This document shows positions 20,802 to 30,434 of a stretch of DNA of 39,332 nt, piece by piece. The translations under genes were made by a program, and so were the position numbers. Below the pieces are notes generated by a model. It had not been told where the DNA came from. It made no database searches and saw only the letters and a list, made by a program, of their open reading frames with translations. Source of the stretch: Roridomyces roridus (Eukaryota > Basidiomycota > Agaricomycetes > Agaricales > Mycenaceae); NCBI GenBank assembly GCA_029378245.1, contig JARKIF010000260.1, positions 1 to 39,332 on the forward strand, written 5' to 3'. Every line of letters starts with the position of its first letter. Positions within the stretch are counted from its first letter, which is position 1.

Positions 20802-22220
20802 ATGGATTCTTTCGTTCGGTCTACCCCTCGTGATGATACCGATCCCCCCGCGTCTCATCACCTCATCGCCGGCTTCATGTTCCTTCAAATTTTCGGCGGG
20901 CATTTTGGCATCCCCCTCCTCCTCCTAACGGCCCTCATCTCACGAAATGTCCAACGGCATCCTGTGTTGCTCAGTTTTTGCGCGACGTGGTTCATTTATG
21001 CTACTTCCTTTACCCTTTTGTGGGTATATCCTCCTCTTCCCTCTCTAGGTAGCAGGAACTGACCCCACATTTTGTAGATTATACGCCGGAAAGCAAACCG
21101 GTCCGCAACCGTCTATGCAGCTGTGTATAGTTCAAGCAGCGTTTATGTACGGTTCGCCCGTAATGTGGGTTCAGTTTCATTGCTTCTTTCTGCAATACTC
21201 ATTTATCGTTGCAGGACCTCCGCGGCTGGTTTAGCATTCGTTCTGCACGTAAGAGCACCTTCTACGCGTCAGACACCCAATCTGAAAATGAAACGCAGCT
21301 TTGGTTCTCCCTGAGCACGGACGACACAAATGCTTGGAGGTGGCGGAAGATTCTCGTGAGTGGCTTGAACCCCTTCTCTTGCTCAAATCAATTTAGTTTG
21401 CAGCTTTTGACCGGTCCATACATCCTCTTTACTGGTTTTGCGATCACGATGGCCGTGGTCGGATCTCTCAATCAAGAAAAGGTGTCTCGCGCAGTATTTT
21501 ACTGCTCCATCGACTTGCCGATCGTGTACGCGGGACTTGAAGAAAATTTGTTCTCTGCAGTTATTCACTCGCTTTCAGAAACATCGTTCCCGCCACGAGC
21601 GCTGTGATTGTACTCTTGGTCCTCATCTTCGAGGGTGAGCGTCCGTTTCCTCCCTTCCAGCTCACTTCCTTATTGAGTTTCCTCAGTCCTCATCGGCGTC
21701 AAGCTCTTCTGCCTCAACCGCGCGTACAAGCGCATGTCGGCAGGCATGTCTCGTGGCTATGGCAGCTCTCGGAATCAGGACGCTTACCCTGCAAGCGCTG
21801 AGCCAATCAACGGAGGCCGACCACCGACACACCTCTTTGTCCGTATAGCGCTCTTCAGCGTGTACTCGCTCCTTGCCCTCGTGTGCGTGTTTTCTCTCGT
21901 TCTTCCTTTCTCCTTCCTTGATATGTACTGATGATGAGGTGGTGCGTAGAGGCTGCGTGGTATTCTGGTCTTCCCGGGGTAATGACTTTGCGTACCTCAT
22001 ACAGGCGTCGCGTGAGTGCTTTTCGTCTCTCAAGAGTTTGGACCTGACTTTCTCCCCAGTGCCTACCGCTGCATTCATGATATTCGGCACCCAGGACGAC
22101 CTGTGGCGCGCGTGGGGATCTGGAATTATGGTGTTGTCGTGTAGGAGGGATCGGTCCAGGGGAACGCATGTGGTCATTCCTGACTCGCCCACAGCGGCCG
22201 AACGGTGGCCGAAGGACTAA
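20802..22220 (+). CDS. Orphan 7-TM receptor-like protein
   Basis: ATG 20802 opens MDSFVRSTPRDDTDPPASHH, then TM1 (FGIPLLLLTALIS). The splice at 21019/21078 gives LLYAGKQTGPQPSMQLCIVQ, and the next (21164/21215) gives AFMYGSPVMTSAAGLAFVLH. Further exons supply TGPYILFTGFAITMAVVGSL, SRAVFYCSIDLPIVNIVPAT, SAVIVLLVLIFEVLIGVKLF and CLNRAYKRMS, a Ser/Gly-rich loop, HLFVRIALFSVYSLLAL, and FMIFGTQDDLWRAW near the C-terminus. All junctions can be read in frame. The order of helices and the F-G-T-Q phrase after the last helix are familiar from orphan 7-TM proteins of Agaricomycetes. Function is unknown; a surface sensor is one possibility. It converges on the RING gene with 123 bases between stops. Confidence 0.75.
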
Positions 22221-22343
22221 CGGAAAGACTTTGCACGTACATACATAGCTGTAGTTTTAATTGTAATCTCATACGATTCGCTCATGAACAATAGTAATGC
22301 GTTTACACTGGAAGGGTATAGTACAAGGTCAGCGATGTTAGAG

Positions 22344-23474
22344 TTACAACTCGATGTCCGGCATCGTCCCCTCCGAAAAATGGCCACCCCGCGGTGGCTT
22401 GCGAATCTTGCGCGGTGGTTCTACCCAGTCGTTCGATTTGCGGGATATGCGGATGCCCTGTGGGTATGGATGAGATGGTCTCGCATCTACCAAAGAGCAG
22501 ACAACTCACCTCGGCCGAGTTTTCGACTTGCAGCGACTCGTCGGGGTCGTTGACGTTACTCATGTCGCCCTTGAGAGGTTGCTTCGTCCGTGAGACCACC
22601 TTGAGCTTCTTCTCGAGGAGAGATATCTGTATATTAAAGAGATCAGAAAAGTCGGTGAGACGAGCATTGAAAACCGCGTACTCTAGTATCCCTCCTCGTC
22701 AGTTTCGCGCGTAGGAGCGCGTTCTCCTCCTGCTTCTCGCTCAATTCCGACAGATGACGCGTCACAGCCCTCCCGAGTTTCGCGTTATCCGCGCGTTCTT
22801 TGAGCGCCACGCCCTTGTTCTTCTCCGCCGTGGCCAAGTGTGCACGTGTTTCTGCACGCGAGTCAGCGAGACTCGATTGTAGCTGCTTGATGTCGTCGTC
22901 CTTTGCTTCGGCGGCTTTCAGTTGCGCACGGAGGGTGTCGATCTCGCAGGTTAGGTTGGCGATCTTGTCGTTGGCCAGGTCGAGATCCATGAAGAGCGGA
23001 AAGACGCGCTCGTCGAGGTTCTTCGCGGCCGCCAATAACTCTTTCTACTAGAATCAGTTTGAGGCCAATTGAGAGTAGAGTATCACGCACCATGACATCG
23101 TCCTCGGGTTCTACGTCTCGCACAACCTTCCGTATCTTCCGCCCCGCCTTTTGCACGCTGATGGGCAACGAATCGGGTCCGATGCGCGCCAAGCTGTCAA
23201 CGACGGAGTGAGCTTTGTCGACTGGGTCCGCGAGCGTCAGATAGATTTGGATAGGTTCCTGTGGGCCTTTGGGGTGCCTGCAGATGGCACAGTTGCGTTT
23301 CTGCTGCGTCTTTTCGGAGCAGACGATGCACAGACCGTGGCCTTTGTGGGGCGGTCAGCGATGCAAGGGGAGGATAAGGACCGTATATGTACCGCAAGAG
23401 GGCAGGAAGCGGAACATTTCGAGCGAGTAGGCCTCGAAGCAGACATCGCAGCGGACCTTGACTGGTGGGTTCAT
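22344..23474 (-). CDS. RING-finger protein with coiled coil
   Basis: Five exons (23474-23393, 23341-23091, 23044-22682, 22626-22510, 22457-22344) join in frame to 308 residues. ATG 23474 is the first true ATG. The RING follows at once: C-x2-C (CDVC), SCGHGLC, IVC and NCAIC give a C3HC4 pattern in residues 9-50, with the first intron splitting the CGH. Residues 110-240 form a long charged heptad-rich stretch (FPLFMDLDLANDKIANL to LSELSEKQEENALLRAKL) expected to be a coiled coil, and a basic tail ends the protein. The layout suggests an E3 ubiquitin ligase that dimerises through the coiled coil; substrates are unknown. It shares an 86-base region between start codons with the divergent TPR-CCCH gene. 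Confidence 0.82.
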
Positions 23475-23560
23475 GATAACAAAGAGCGCGTTTGATGTTT
23501 GTTCACATGGGCGTGATTTCAAAAGTTGGATCAGACGCGTCTTGTTTTGAAACCACCACC
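23475..23560. promoter_or_regulatory. 86-base bidirectional promoter
   Basis: Only 86 bases separate the ATGs of the divergent RING and TPR-CCCH genes, so their core promoters and 5' UTRs must overlap. No TATA box is obvious. Confidence 0.55.
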
Positions 23561-25266
23561 ATGCCACCCACAGAAGCTGACAGCGCAGAGAGAGAAGCTA
23601 GAGCAGAGGCCTGCAAAAACGAGGTACCTCTTTTTCATTATATATTCCTCACAGAATCTGAATGGTAAACGCAGGGAAATGATCTCTTTCGACAAGGAAA
23701 ATACCAAGAGGCCGCAGACATGTACAACGAGGCGGTCAACATCTACGGGACGCAGCCGACGTACATGAACAATCTGGCAGCCACATATCTCAAGCTGGAA
23801 AGTACGAGCACCTTGTGCCACTTGTGAAAAGCGAAACTGACTATTGCAGGTACGAGTTAGCTGAAGGCGCCGCCAGTATGGCACTCCTTCACGACCCTCG
23901 TCTTCTCAAGGCTCGATATCGCCGTGGCCTCGCGCGCAAAGCCTTGAACAAGTTCTCTGCCGCTGGAATAGATTTCGCCACAATCCTCAAGGAACTTGAC
24001 CCAAACTGTGCCGAGGCCAAAGTCGAACTAGCCGAGGTTCGAGAGACGTTTAGGACTCGGACCGATGAAGACGAGACCGAGCTCTGGACGGACCACGAAT
24101 ACCCAGCACCGGACGAACCACCCAAGCCGATTATCCCAATTTGGCTCGCCGTCGAAGACGACTCTGTGTCCGACTCGGGCAGCGAAGCCAATCTGCATGT
24201 CGGAAATGGAGTTCCCTGCAAGCACCATAATCTCAAAGTCAATGGCTGCGCAAAAGGAGAGGCGTGTGCGTACTCCCATGCGCCTGATGCTCGCAGCGTG
24301 CCGGATAGTGAAGGCAGAAACGTTTGCCTTTACTTCCTTCTCGGGTCGTGCAAATACGAAATGCGATGCTTTTACTTGCACTCCAAGAAGAACCTTGCCA
24401 CCGACGTCTTCCCAAGTGACCTCCATCCACGCGATGTGCAGGACATTATTCGCGCCAACGAGGACGAGATTGAACTCCGTCGGCTCTCCGAGAAATACAT
24501 GGGCAAGGGCCCGTATCTTCCGATCAACAAAGAGCTGGACCAACACGCGCGTAAGAGGCGCAAAGCTCGGAAGCTCGTTGACCGCATACACGATGCACCC
24601 GTCGCCGGCCCATCCACTGCCCCCGAGCCCTTTATCCTGCACCTCACTCTCAACAAATTCAGCATCCTCCCGCAAATCACACTCTCCGGCCTAGGCGCTA
24701 CCATCTCCCGAGCCAGCACCAAGAAAAAAGCCTCCGAGCTGCTCTCCTCCCCCGCTCTCATCGGCGTGTACATCACCGACGCAGGTATAATGGAGGACCG
24801 CAACGCCCCTCTACAAATCCAACTCGCACGATACGTCCGCGGTGGTGGGACCGTCGTTCTGGGCGGGTCGTTCCAGGCTGTGCTGAAAGGCAGAGGCGGG
24901 ATGGAGCAGACGGATGCTACTGCAGCGCAGTTGGACGAGTACCTCTCTCTCGGCTGGGGTGTTTCGTGGAAGTTGGGTATGCAGGGGTGGACTAGCCAGG
25001 CGGTGCTTGCGCTCAATTCAGACTCGGATGCCTTGAAGAATTTGAGGAAGAAGGGGCTACCGGCTACATACCGCATGCAAGGCTTGCATTTAAAGGACGT
25101 CCCTGTCCGCGAGGCCGTTTACCTCCCTGCTGGGCAGGCGGGCAACTCTGTCGAGACCCCCGTCGCGTTCGCTCAGCTCGGCAAGGGGCGCCTTGGGTTC
25201 GCGGTTGACGCTCACCAGGAGAATGGGACTACCGCTGTGGTCCGAGCCATGTTTGGCTTGAACTGA
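23561..25266 (+). CDS. TPR / twin CCCH zinc finger / amidotransferase-like fold protein
   Basis: Exon 1 (23561-23623, MPPTEADSAEREARAEACKN) and exon 2 from 23675 start a TPR domain (GNDLFRQGKYQEAADMYNEA) that continues in exon 3 (RYELAEGAASMALLHDPRLL) to about residue 130. Two CCCH fingers follow: C-x9-C-x5-C-x3-H near residue 165 and C-x7-C-x5-C-x3-H near 195. The C-terminal 230 residues hold an alpha/beta fold (LIGVYITDAG, YVRGGGTVVLGGSF, GKGRLGFAV) resembling class-I amidotransferase or ThuA-like folds without an obvious catalytic Cys. TPRs bind proteins and CCCH fingers usually bind RNA, so a role in mRNA handling is plausible but inferred. The exon 2/3 junction (23802/23850) is one G short of a canonical in-frame GT-AG splice. 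Predicted length is about 535 residues. Confidence 0.85.
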
Positions 25267-25337
25267 ACTGAACTATCTATAGCAAGCCTTTCTTCTGTAC
25301 TATCCATTAACTACCACTACAAGATATTCTACATCGA

Positions 25338-27032
25338 CTAAATGGCATCTTCATTTTCTACACCATCAGTCAACCTTTCAAGCGTCTGCATCAACACCCT
25401 CCTCCTCTCCCTCTTCTCAAACACCGTCGCATGGTCCAGCTCAGCAAACCACAACACCTCGAGCTCACCTTCCCTCGGACTCGGACTCATCCACCGATCA
25501 GCACCCCCGCCCGCAGGTCCCCACCCACCCGGCTCCTGCGCAGTAAGATAATCCCTCACCTCCCGACTCGGCACAATCTGATCCCGTCCGCCCAACACGA
25601 TAGCCACCTTCCTCCTTCCACCCTCACAAAACCTCTGCAGATCCTCCTTCCAAAGACAGCCCTCCTCCCAGAAGAAACACCGCCCAAGAACCCTCGCAAC
25701 GTCCAGATCACGACTCGCAAAGTACCACAGCTGCCACTCGTTCGCGCGCCCGGCGCCTGGGGGACGGTAGAGGAAGTTGTATGCCACTGCGGGCAGGTGT
25801 AGCAAAAGAGGGATCGGGTCGATTAGGACTAGGGACGTGATTTTGGTGTTGAGGATTTGTGCGGGGTCGGGCTCGGGCTCGGTGGAGCAGGAGGGTGGCG
25901 GGGTGAGAATCTGTGCGGCGAGGAAGGTGCCGTAGGAGTGAGCTGCGAGGACGACCTTGGGAATGTCGAGGTCCTCGAGGATGGCGTTGATGGCACCGAG
26001 CGTGGCGCGGCGGGGAGGCATCGGGGCTGTCATGTGCATGCTCACGGGGAGGAATTCGACCAGGAGAAGCGGCTGCGTCGGGTCTGCTCGGATAATTTCG
26101 CGGAGCATGGGCACGTAGGGGTGCAGGCCGATCTGTAGGAAGTTCAGACTTTCATAGGCATGTGCATCGTGGAACGAACGCCGATGCCATGTAGGAACAG
26201 GATGGGTGTCTTGAATGGGGTATTGGACCGCGGTGGCCGGTACCAGTAAGGAAAATACGCGTTGGCAGCAGGTTTAGAGAAGAGGGTCAGGAGAGGACGA
26301 GGAGGGAAGGACCGCGCTCCCGGCGAGTAGTGTTTGAATCCAAGCGAAAGCAAGAAAATGGACGTCAGGGTGTCTACCCCTGCGACAATCTGCGTCCAAT
26401 GAGCACCGGCATAATGTGAAGCAAAGGTGAGACGCACGAGATACCAAATCAACGGTCGATGCAACGCGTGTATTGGGTCGAAAGACAAGCGCAGACTCTG
26501 CACCCCGTGCACGCGTCCAGGATCGACCTGGCGCCCTATATTCGTCTCAAGGACAGCAATATATTCGTCAATCTCCTCGTCCCACTCGGGCGACGCATCC
26601 TCTGACGTAGATGCAAACATGGCCCACAATATCCATTCACGGACGTTCTCGCGTTTGACCTGGGAGCCTGAAGGGAGGAACCACCCCGAGGCATAGTCGA
26701 AGCTGATCTCAGCGCTGCATTTTTCAATCAGGGCGCGCCGCTGCGAGCGTGATAGTCTGGGTGGGACGGGAGGTGGTGTCTACATTTAATCTCAAATAGT
26801 TTTTCAGCAGCGGTGGGAGGCGACTGACCCGGTTCAGTCGTTTGAGGCGGAGGCGGAAGATGACGTAGAATGTGGCCTCGCAGGAGGCGGCGGCGGCGAT
26901 TAAGGGGGAGACGAGGAAGCTCTGCGTTGCTGCGCAGGCGAGGAGGTACCAGAAGCTGGCTGGTGCGACGAGACGAAGAGCAGCGACGGTCGCTCTTATG
27001 AAGAGGTATTCGGGGACGCTCTGGCCTATCAT
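25338..27032 (-). CDS. Alpha/beta hydrolase, membrane-anchored
   Basis: Three exons (27032-26829, 26740-26180, 26132-25338) join in frame to 519 residues; the first intron is 88 bases. The start is ATG 27032 (MIGQSVPEYLFIRATVAALR). Hydrophobic segments at residues 10-50 suggest an N-terminal membrane hairpin. The hydrolase core begins at FLHGIG (oxyanion-hole HG). The nucleophile elbow is A-H-S-Y-G, the acid lies in GGRDQIVPS, and the histidine in LDHATVF, so the triad is complete. The substrate is unknown; esterase or lipase-type activity on a lipid is the simplest guess. It converges on the TPR-CCCH gene (71 bases between stops) and lies just downstream of PER1 on the same strand. Confidence 0.85.
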
Positions 27033-27145
27033 TGGAGAAAAGAGAGAATGTGGAGAAGAGCAAGCAGCAGACAATCACATGGCAACATGAGGTGATGCGC
27101 CCCGGGCGCATCAAAATACGCGCCTCAAATAATATATTGAGTACA

Positions 27146-28225
27146 CTAGACTCTACTCTCCCTCCAACTCTCATCGCTCGCATCCAACACCAAAAAATTG
27201 TACCACACCACAGCAATAGGCGCAGTGGCCAGATGCCATAGGGAATGCGCATCAATAACGCGCTTTATCGGCGGGAAATCAAATAGTTCTAGCGCACTCG
27301 CGGCGGTCGTCAACGCCACAAAGATTCCAGCCTGGGTCACAAAGGGCGGTCGGTAGGATTTTGGGCGGCCCGGGAATCTACGGATGAAGGAAGTGGATGT
27401 GGGCAGGGAGTACACTAGCCAAAGGGCGTTGTGTGACAGGCCAATGACCAGATTGAAGAGGATGTTGTATGTGTAGTCGAAGCGGGGGAGGAGCGTGAGG
27501 TAGGAGACGTGTCCGAGATATACAAGAACGCAGATCAAGGACCAGGTTTTGTGCATCGGATTGGAATCGGGTGCTGGGTTGGGGTTGGAGAGCGTAAGTC
27601 TTCTCCGGGGTGTAGGGTAGAGGTGATATAGGCGGATGACGGTGTAATATAACGCGTAGAATATAGTCAGAGCCGCAGAGAAATAATCCAGTTTCTCGGT
27701 CGTCGAATTGTCTAGAAAAGATGAATCAATGGGGCGATTTGGCAGCAGTAGATTTAACGCCGCACCACGCGTATGAAAGACAGCAGACCAAAACCAAGCA
27801 TTGAGACCCGTAAGTGCCCAGACAATATAGTAGGGCCGCATGGGATGAGACTCTGGGACCTCCCTCCGCACTTTTGCGAGTCCCCGGACGTGTGCCAAGA
27901 AATTCAAAAGGGAGAAGGCGACCGAAGCTGGCTCCTGCATGCCAGCGAGTCTCCAAAACGGCCATTTGCCGTAGTACTGGTGAACTCGGTCACCAAGCTT
28001 GATGTTCCGAGTCGTAATCTGGTTCATGCAGTCGTATTTGCAGTCGTCCAGGCATGTCCATCGAGTGAGGCGCAGGAAAAAGGGGAGAGTGACTTGGTTG
28101 CTGGACCCGCATCGCGAGCCCTGACAAGCGCTCAAGCACTTTTCGAATTCGGGGGCTCTGTCGCCGGCAGATGCCCATACGCTGCCCGACGCGACGAGTA
28201 GCGTCCAGAGGAACGCGGAGCGCAT
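27146..28225 (-). CDS. PER1: PER1/PGAP3 GPI-lipid remodelling protein
   Basis: The frame is open over 1080 bases, but a 54-base GT-AG intron (27712-27765) very probably lies inside it: removing it turns FHTR-GAALN into FHTRDNSTTEKLDYF, the conserved family phrase, and leaves 341 residues. An N-terminal signal peptide (MRSAFLWTLLVASGSVWASA) precedes a Cys-rich lumenal domain (FEKCLSACQGSRC, TCLDDCKYDCM) and about seven TM helices. FHTRD and DAHSLWHLATAP carry the histidines and aspartate expected of the CREST hydrolase superfamily. Per1 works in the ER as a GPI phospholipase A2, removing the sn-2 acyl chain so that anchors can be remodelled. It is divergent from HOS2 with 133 bases between ATGs. 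Confidence 0.93.
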   Translation of the reverse strand: MRSAFLWTLLVASGSVWASAGDRAPEFEKCLSACQGSRCGSSNQVTLPFFLRLTRWTCLDDCKYDCMNQITTRNIKLGDRVHQYYGKWPFWRLAGMQEPASVAFSLLNFLAHVRGLAKVRREVPESHPMRPYYIVWALTGLNAWFWSAVFHTRGAALNLLLPNRPIDSSFLDNSTTEKLDYFSAALTIFYALYYTVIRLYHLYPTPRRRLTLSNPNPAPDSNPMHKTWSLICVLVYLGHVSYLTLLPRFDYTYNILFNLVIGLSHNALWLVYSLPTSTSFIRRFPGRPKSYRPPFVTQAGIFVALTTAASALELFDFPPIKRVIDAHSLWHLATAPIAVVWYNFLVLDASDESWRESRV

Positions 28226-28358
28226 GTGGTGGTGGTGGGGTGTAAGCAGTTTTTGATCCGTTTTCGGCGAGCTTACTGTTCAATCCTCTCTTCCTCTCCC
28301 GCTCTACCTCGAAAACCCATTTCCTTGCACAGAGTGCATTCCTTCCTACAGAGAATAC
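28226..28358. promoter_or_regulatory. 133-base bidirectional promoter, PER1/HOS2
   Basis: The ATGs of these two divergent genes are separated by 133 bases, which must contain both core promoters. The region includes pyrimidine-rich stretches on the HOS2 sense strand and no clear TATA box. Confidence 0.5.
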
Positions 28359-30427
28359 ATGGTCCGCTCCAATCAAGCCACCACATTCTCCTCCTCCCCC
28401 TACTTTTACGACCGAGGCCACCACGGCACCGCCCAGCCCATTACTGAACGGGTCTCTGTATGTCTTTCTCTCTCTCTTCTACTTATTCTCACCTCTCCAA
28501 AAGCCTCACTCGCGTCCGATCGTATCCTATTACTTTCCGAAAGGCGTTGGTGCGCACCACTATGGGGTTCGTTCCATACTCATAATTGCCACCGTCGCAC
28601 TCACCAGTTATAGGAACGACACCCAATGAAACCCCACCGACTGACGCTCACGAACGCTCTCGTGATGGGGTATGGGCTCGACAAACAGATTCAGAACATC
28701 TACGACGTCCGCGCCGCCACTCAAGCAGAACTCGAGGCATACCACGACCACGACTATATCGAATTTCTTTCCAGGTAATCCTCACTGAATTATCGTGTTC
28801 TCCAGTCCTCATCTATGCGCAGAGTAACTCCGACAAATCAGTCGGAAATGCGACAAATGATCGACGTCTTCAACTGCGTGGAAGACTGCCCCATTTTTGC
28901 TGACTTGTACGACTTTTGTCGTATGTACACGGGTGCTTCATTGGCTGGTGCGCGAAAACTGTGTGCGCAGACGACCGATATCGCCATCAATTGGTCTGGT
29001 GGATTGCATCACGCCAAACGCGGCGAGGCCAGTGGATTTTGCTATGTCAACGACATTGTTCTTGCCATTCTTGAACTTCTTCGGTGAGTTTTTTTCAACT
29101 GTGTTTCGACTCGGCTCAATTCGTCAGATACCATCCCCGCGTTTTGTACATCGACATTGACATTCACCACGGCGACGGCGTCGAGCTCGCGTTCTACCAA
29201 TCCAATCGAGTCATGACCGTCTCCTTCCACAAATACACTGGAGACTTTTTTCCGGGAACTGGGAAACTGGAGGACAACGGGTACGGACTCGGCAAACATT
29301 TTTGCTTGAACGTGCCTCTCAAGGACGGCATCGACGACGACATGTATTTGGCCATTTTCAAGGACGTTATCCAGGACACTGTCGCTGCTTTCCGGCCAAC
29401 GTCCATTGTCCTCCAATGCGGTGCAGATTCGCTCGGCTGTGATCGCCTGGGTGCATTCAACCTGTCGATCGCAGCACACGGCGAATGCGTCAACTTTGTT
29501 CAAAAATTCAATGTCCCCCTCTTGGTCGTCGGCGGTGGAGGCTACACCATCAAGAACGTCAGCCGCTGTTGGACGTACGAAACCTCTGTCCTCGTTGGCG
29601 CGGAAATCCCCAACGAACTGCCAGCGACGGTTTACGATTCCTTCTTCAAAGACTCGCACTGGAAACTCCACCCGCCGATAACGGGCAAGGTGGACAACCA
29701 AAATTCCCTCGCCTCGTTGCAACGCATCACCATCAGCATCAAACAGAAACTCCGCTATTTACAGGGCGCGCCGAGCGTACAGATGCAGGAGATTCCCCCG
29801 GACATTCAGGGATTCTTGCAGGACGAGGAACGTTCGCCAGAGGAACGAGACGAGGAGATGAATGGGACGGCGTTTGCCGGCGAGCGGAGGAGCGATCGCG
29901 TGACTACGCGGAACGATTATTTCGAAGGGGACAATGATAATGACCAGGATGATGTGCTGCCGACGCCGCCGCCCCCGCCGCCCCCGCCGGTGAGCACGCG
30001 TGGCAGAGGTGTGGCCGGTGGCCGGCGCGGTCGGCCCGGGAGACCGCGTGGGAGAGGCAGAGGGCGCGGTCGTCCGCCTGCCGTGCGCGTCGCGGTGGAT
30101 GATGATGATGATGACGAAGAGGAGACGGAGGAGGAGATTCAGAGACGACGACGACTGCCACGAGCTGTAGTCCCTCGAGGTGGTGCTGCTGCTGCTCGCT
30201 GGGCTTTGGCCAGTCCCAGTCCGCCTTCCCAGCAAGATGATGATGAAGAGACGGAGGATGAAGAAGACGATGATGATGATGACGACGACGACGTATCGAG
30301 CAGGCGCGGTCGACGCGGTCGCAAACCCAAGAGCCGAGGCAGAGGGAGGGGCAGAGGCGCTGCGACAACCAACCGAGAGAGCCCGATGCTCCCGCCTTCA
30401 CAGATACTCGATATGATACTCGACTGA
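28359..30427 (+). CDS. hos2: Class I histone deacetylase, Hos2/HDAC3-like, with long basic-acidic tail
   Basis: Five exons (28359-28457, 28504-28566, 28614-28774, 28823-29083, 29128-30427) give 627 residues. The deacetylase core covers about residues 10-400: [24 protein letters not shown], the active-site [17 protein letters not shown], the zinc ligands in [16 protein letters not shown], and the catalytic-tyrosine loop [14 protein letters not shown] and [11 protein letters not shown] place it with Hos2/HDAC3 rather than Rpd3. Hos2 deacetylates H3/H4 in the Set3 complex. The last ~190 residues are unusual: a Pro run, RG-rich segments with AT-hook-like [14 protein letters not shown], alternating with Asp/Glu runs. 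The stop is 7 bases from that of the convergent GT28 gene. The first intron position is the least certain. Confidence 0.92.
29963..30310 (+). repeat. Low-complexity repeats coding the HOS2 tail
   Basis: A Pro-coding CCG/CCC run (about 29963-29992) is followed by Arg-Gly-coding GC-rich repeats and two GAT/GAC/GAA runs encoding Asp/Glu tracts (about 30098-30130 and 30236-30294). Trinucleotide runs of this kind vary in length between strains, but all lie in frame. Confidence 0.8.
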
Positions 30428-30434
30428 TTGGTTT

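Noticed and set aside
29904..30401. His/Arg/Ser-rich open frames opposite the HOS2 tail
   Set aside because: They are complements of GAT/GAC and GC-rich repeats and only reflect low complexity.
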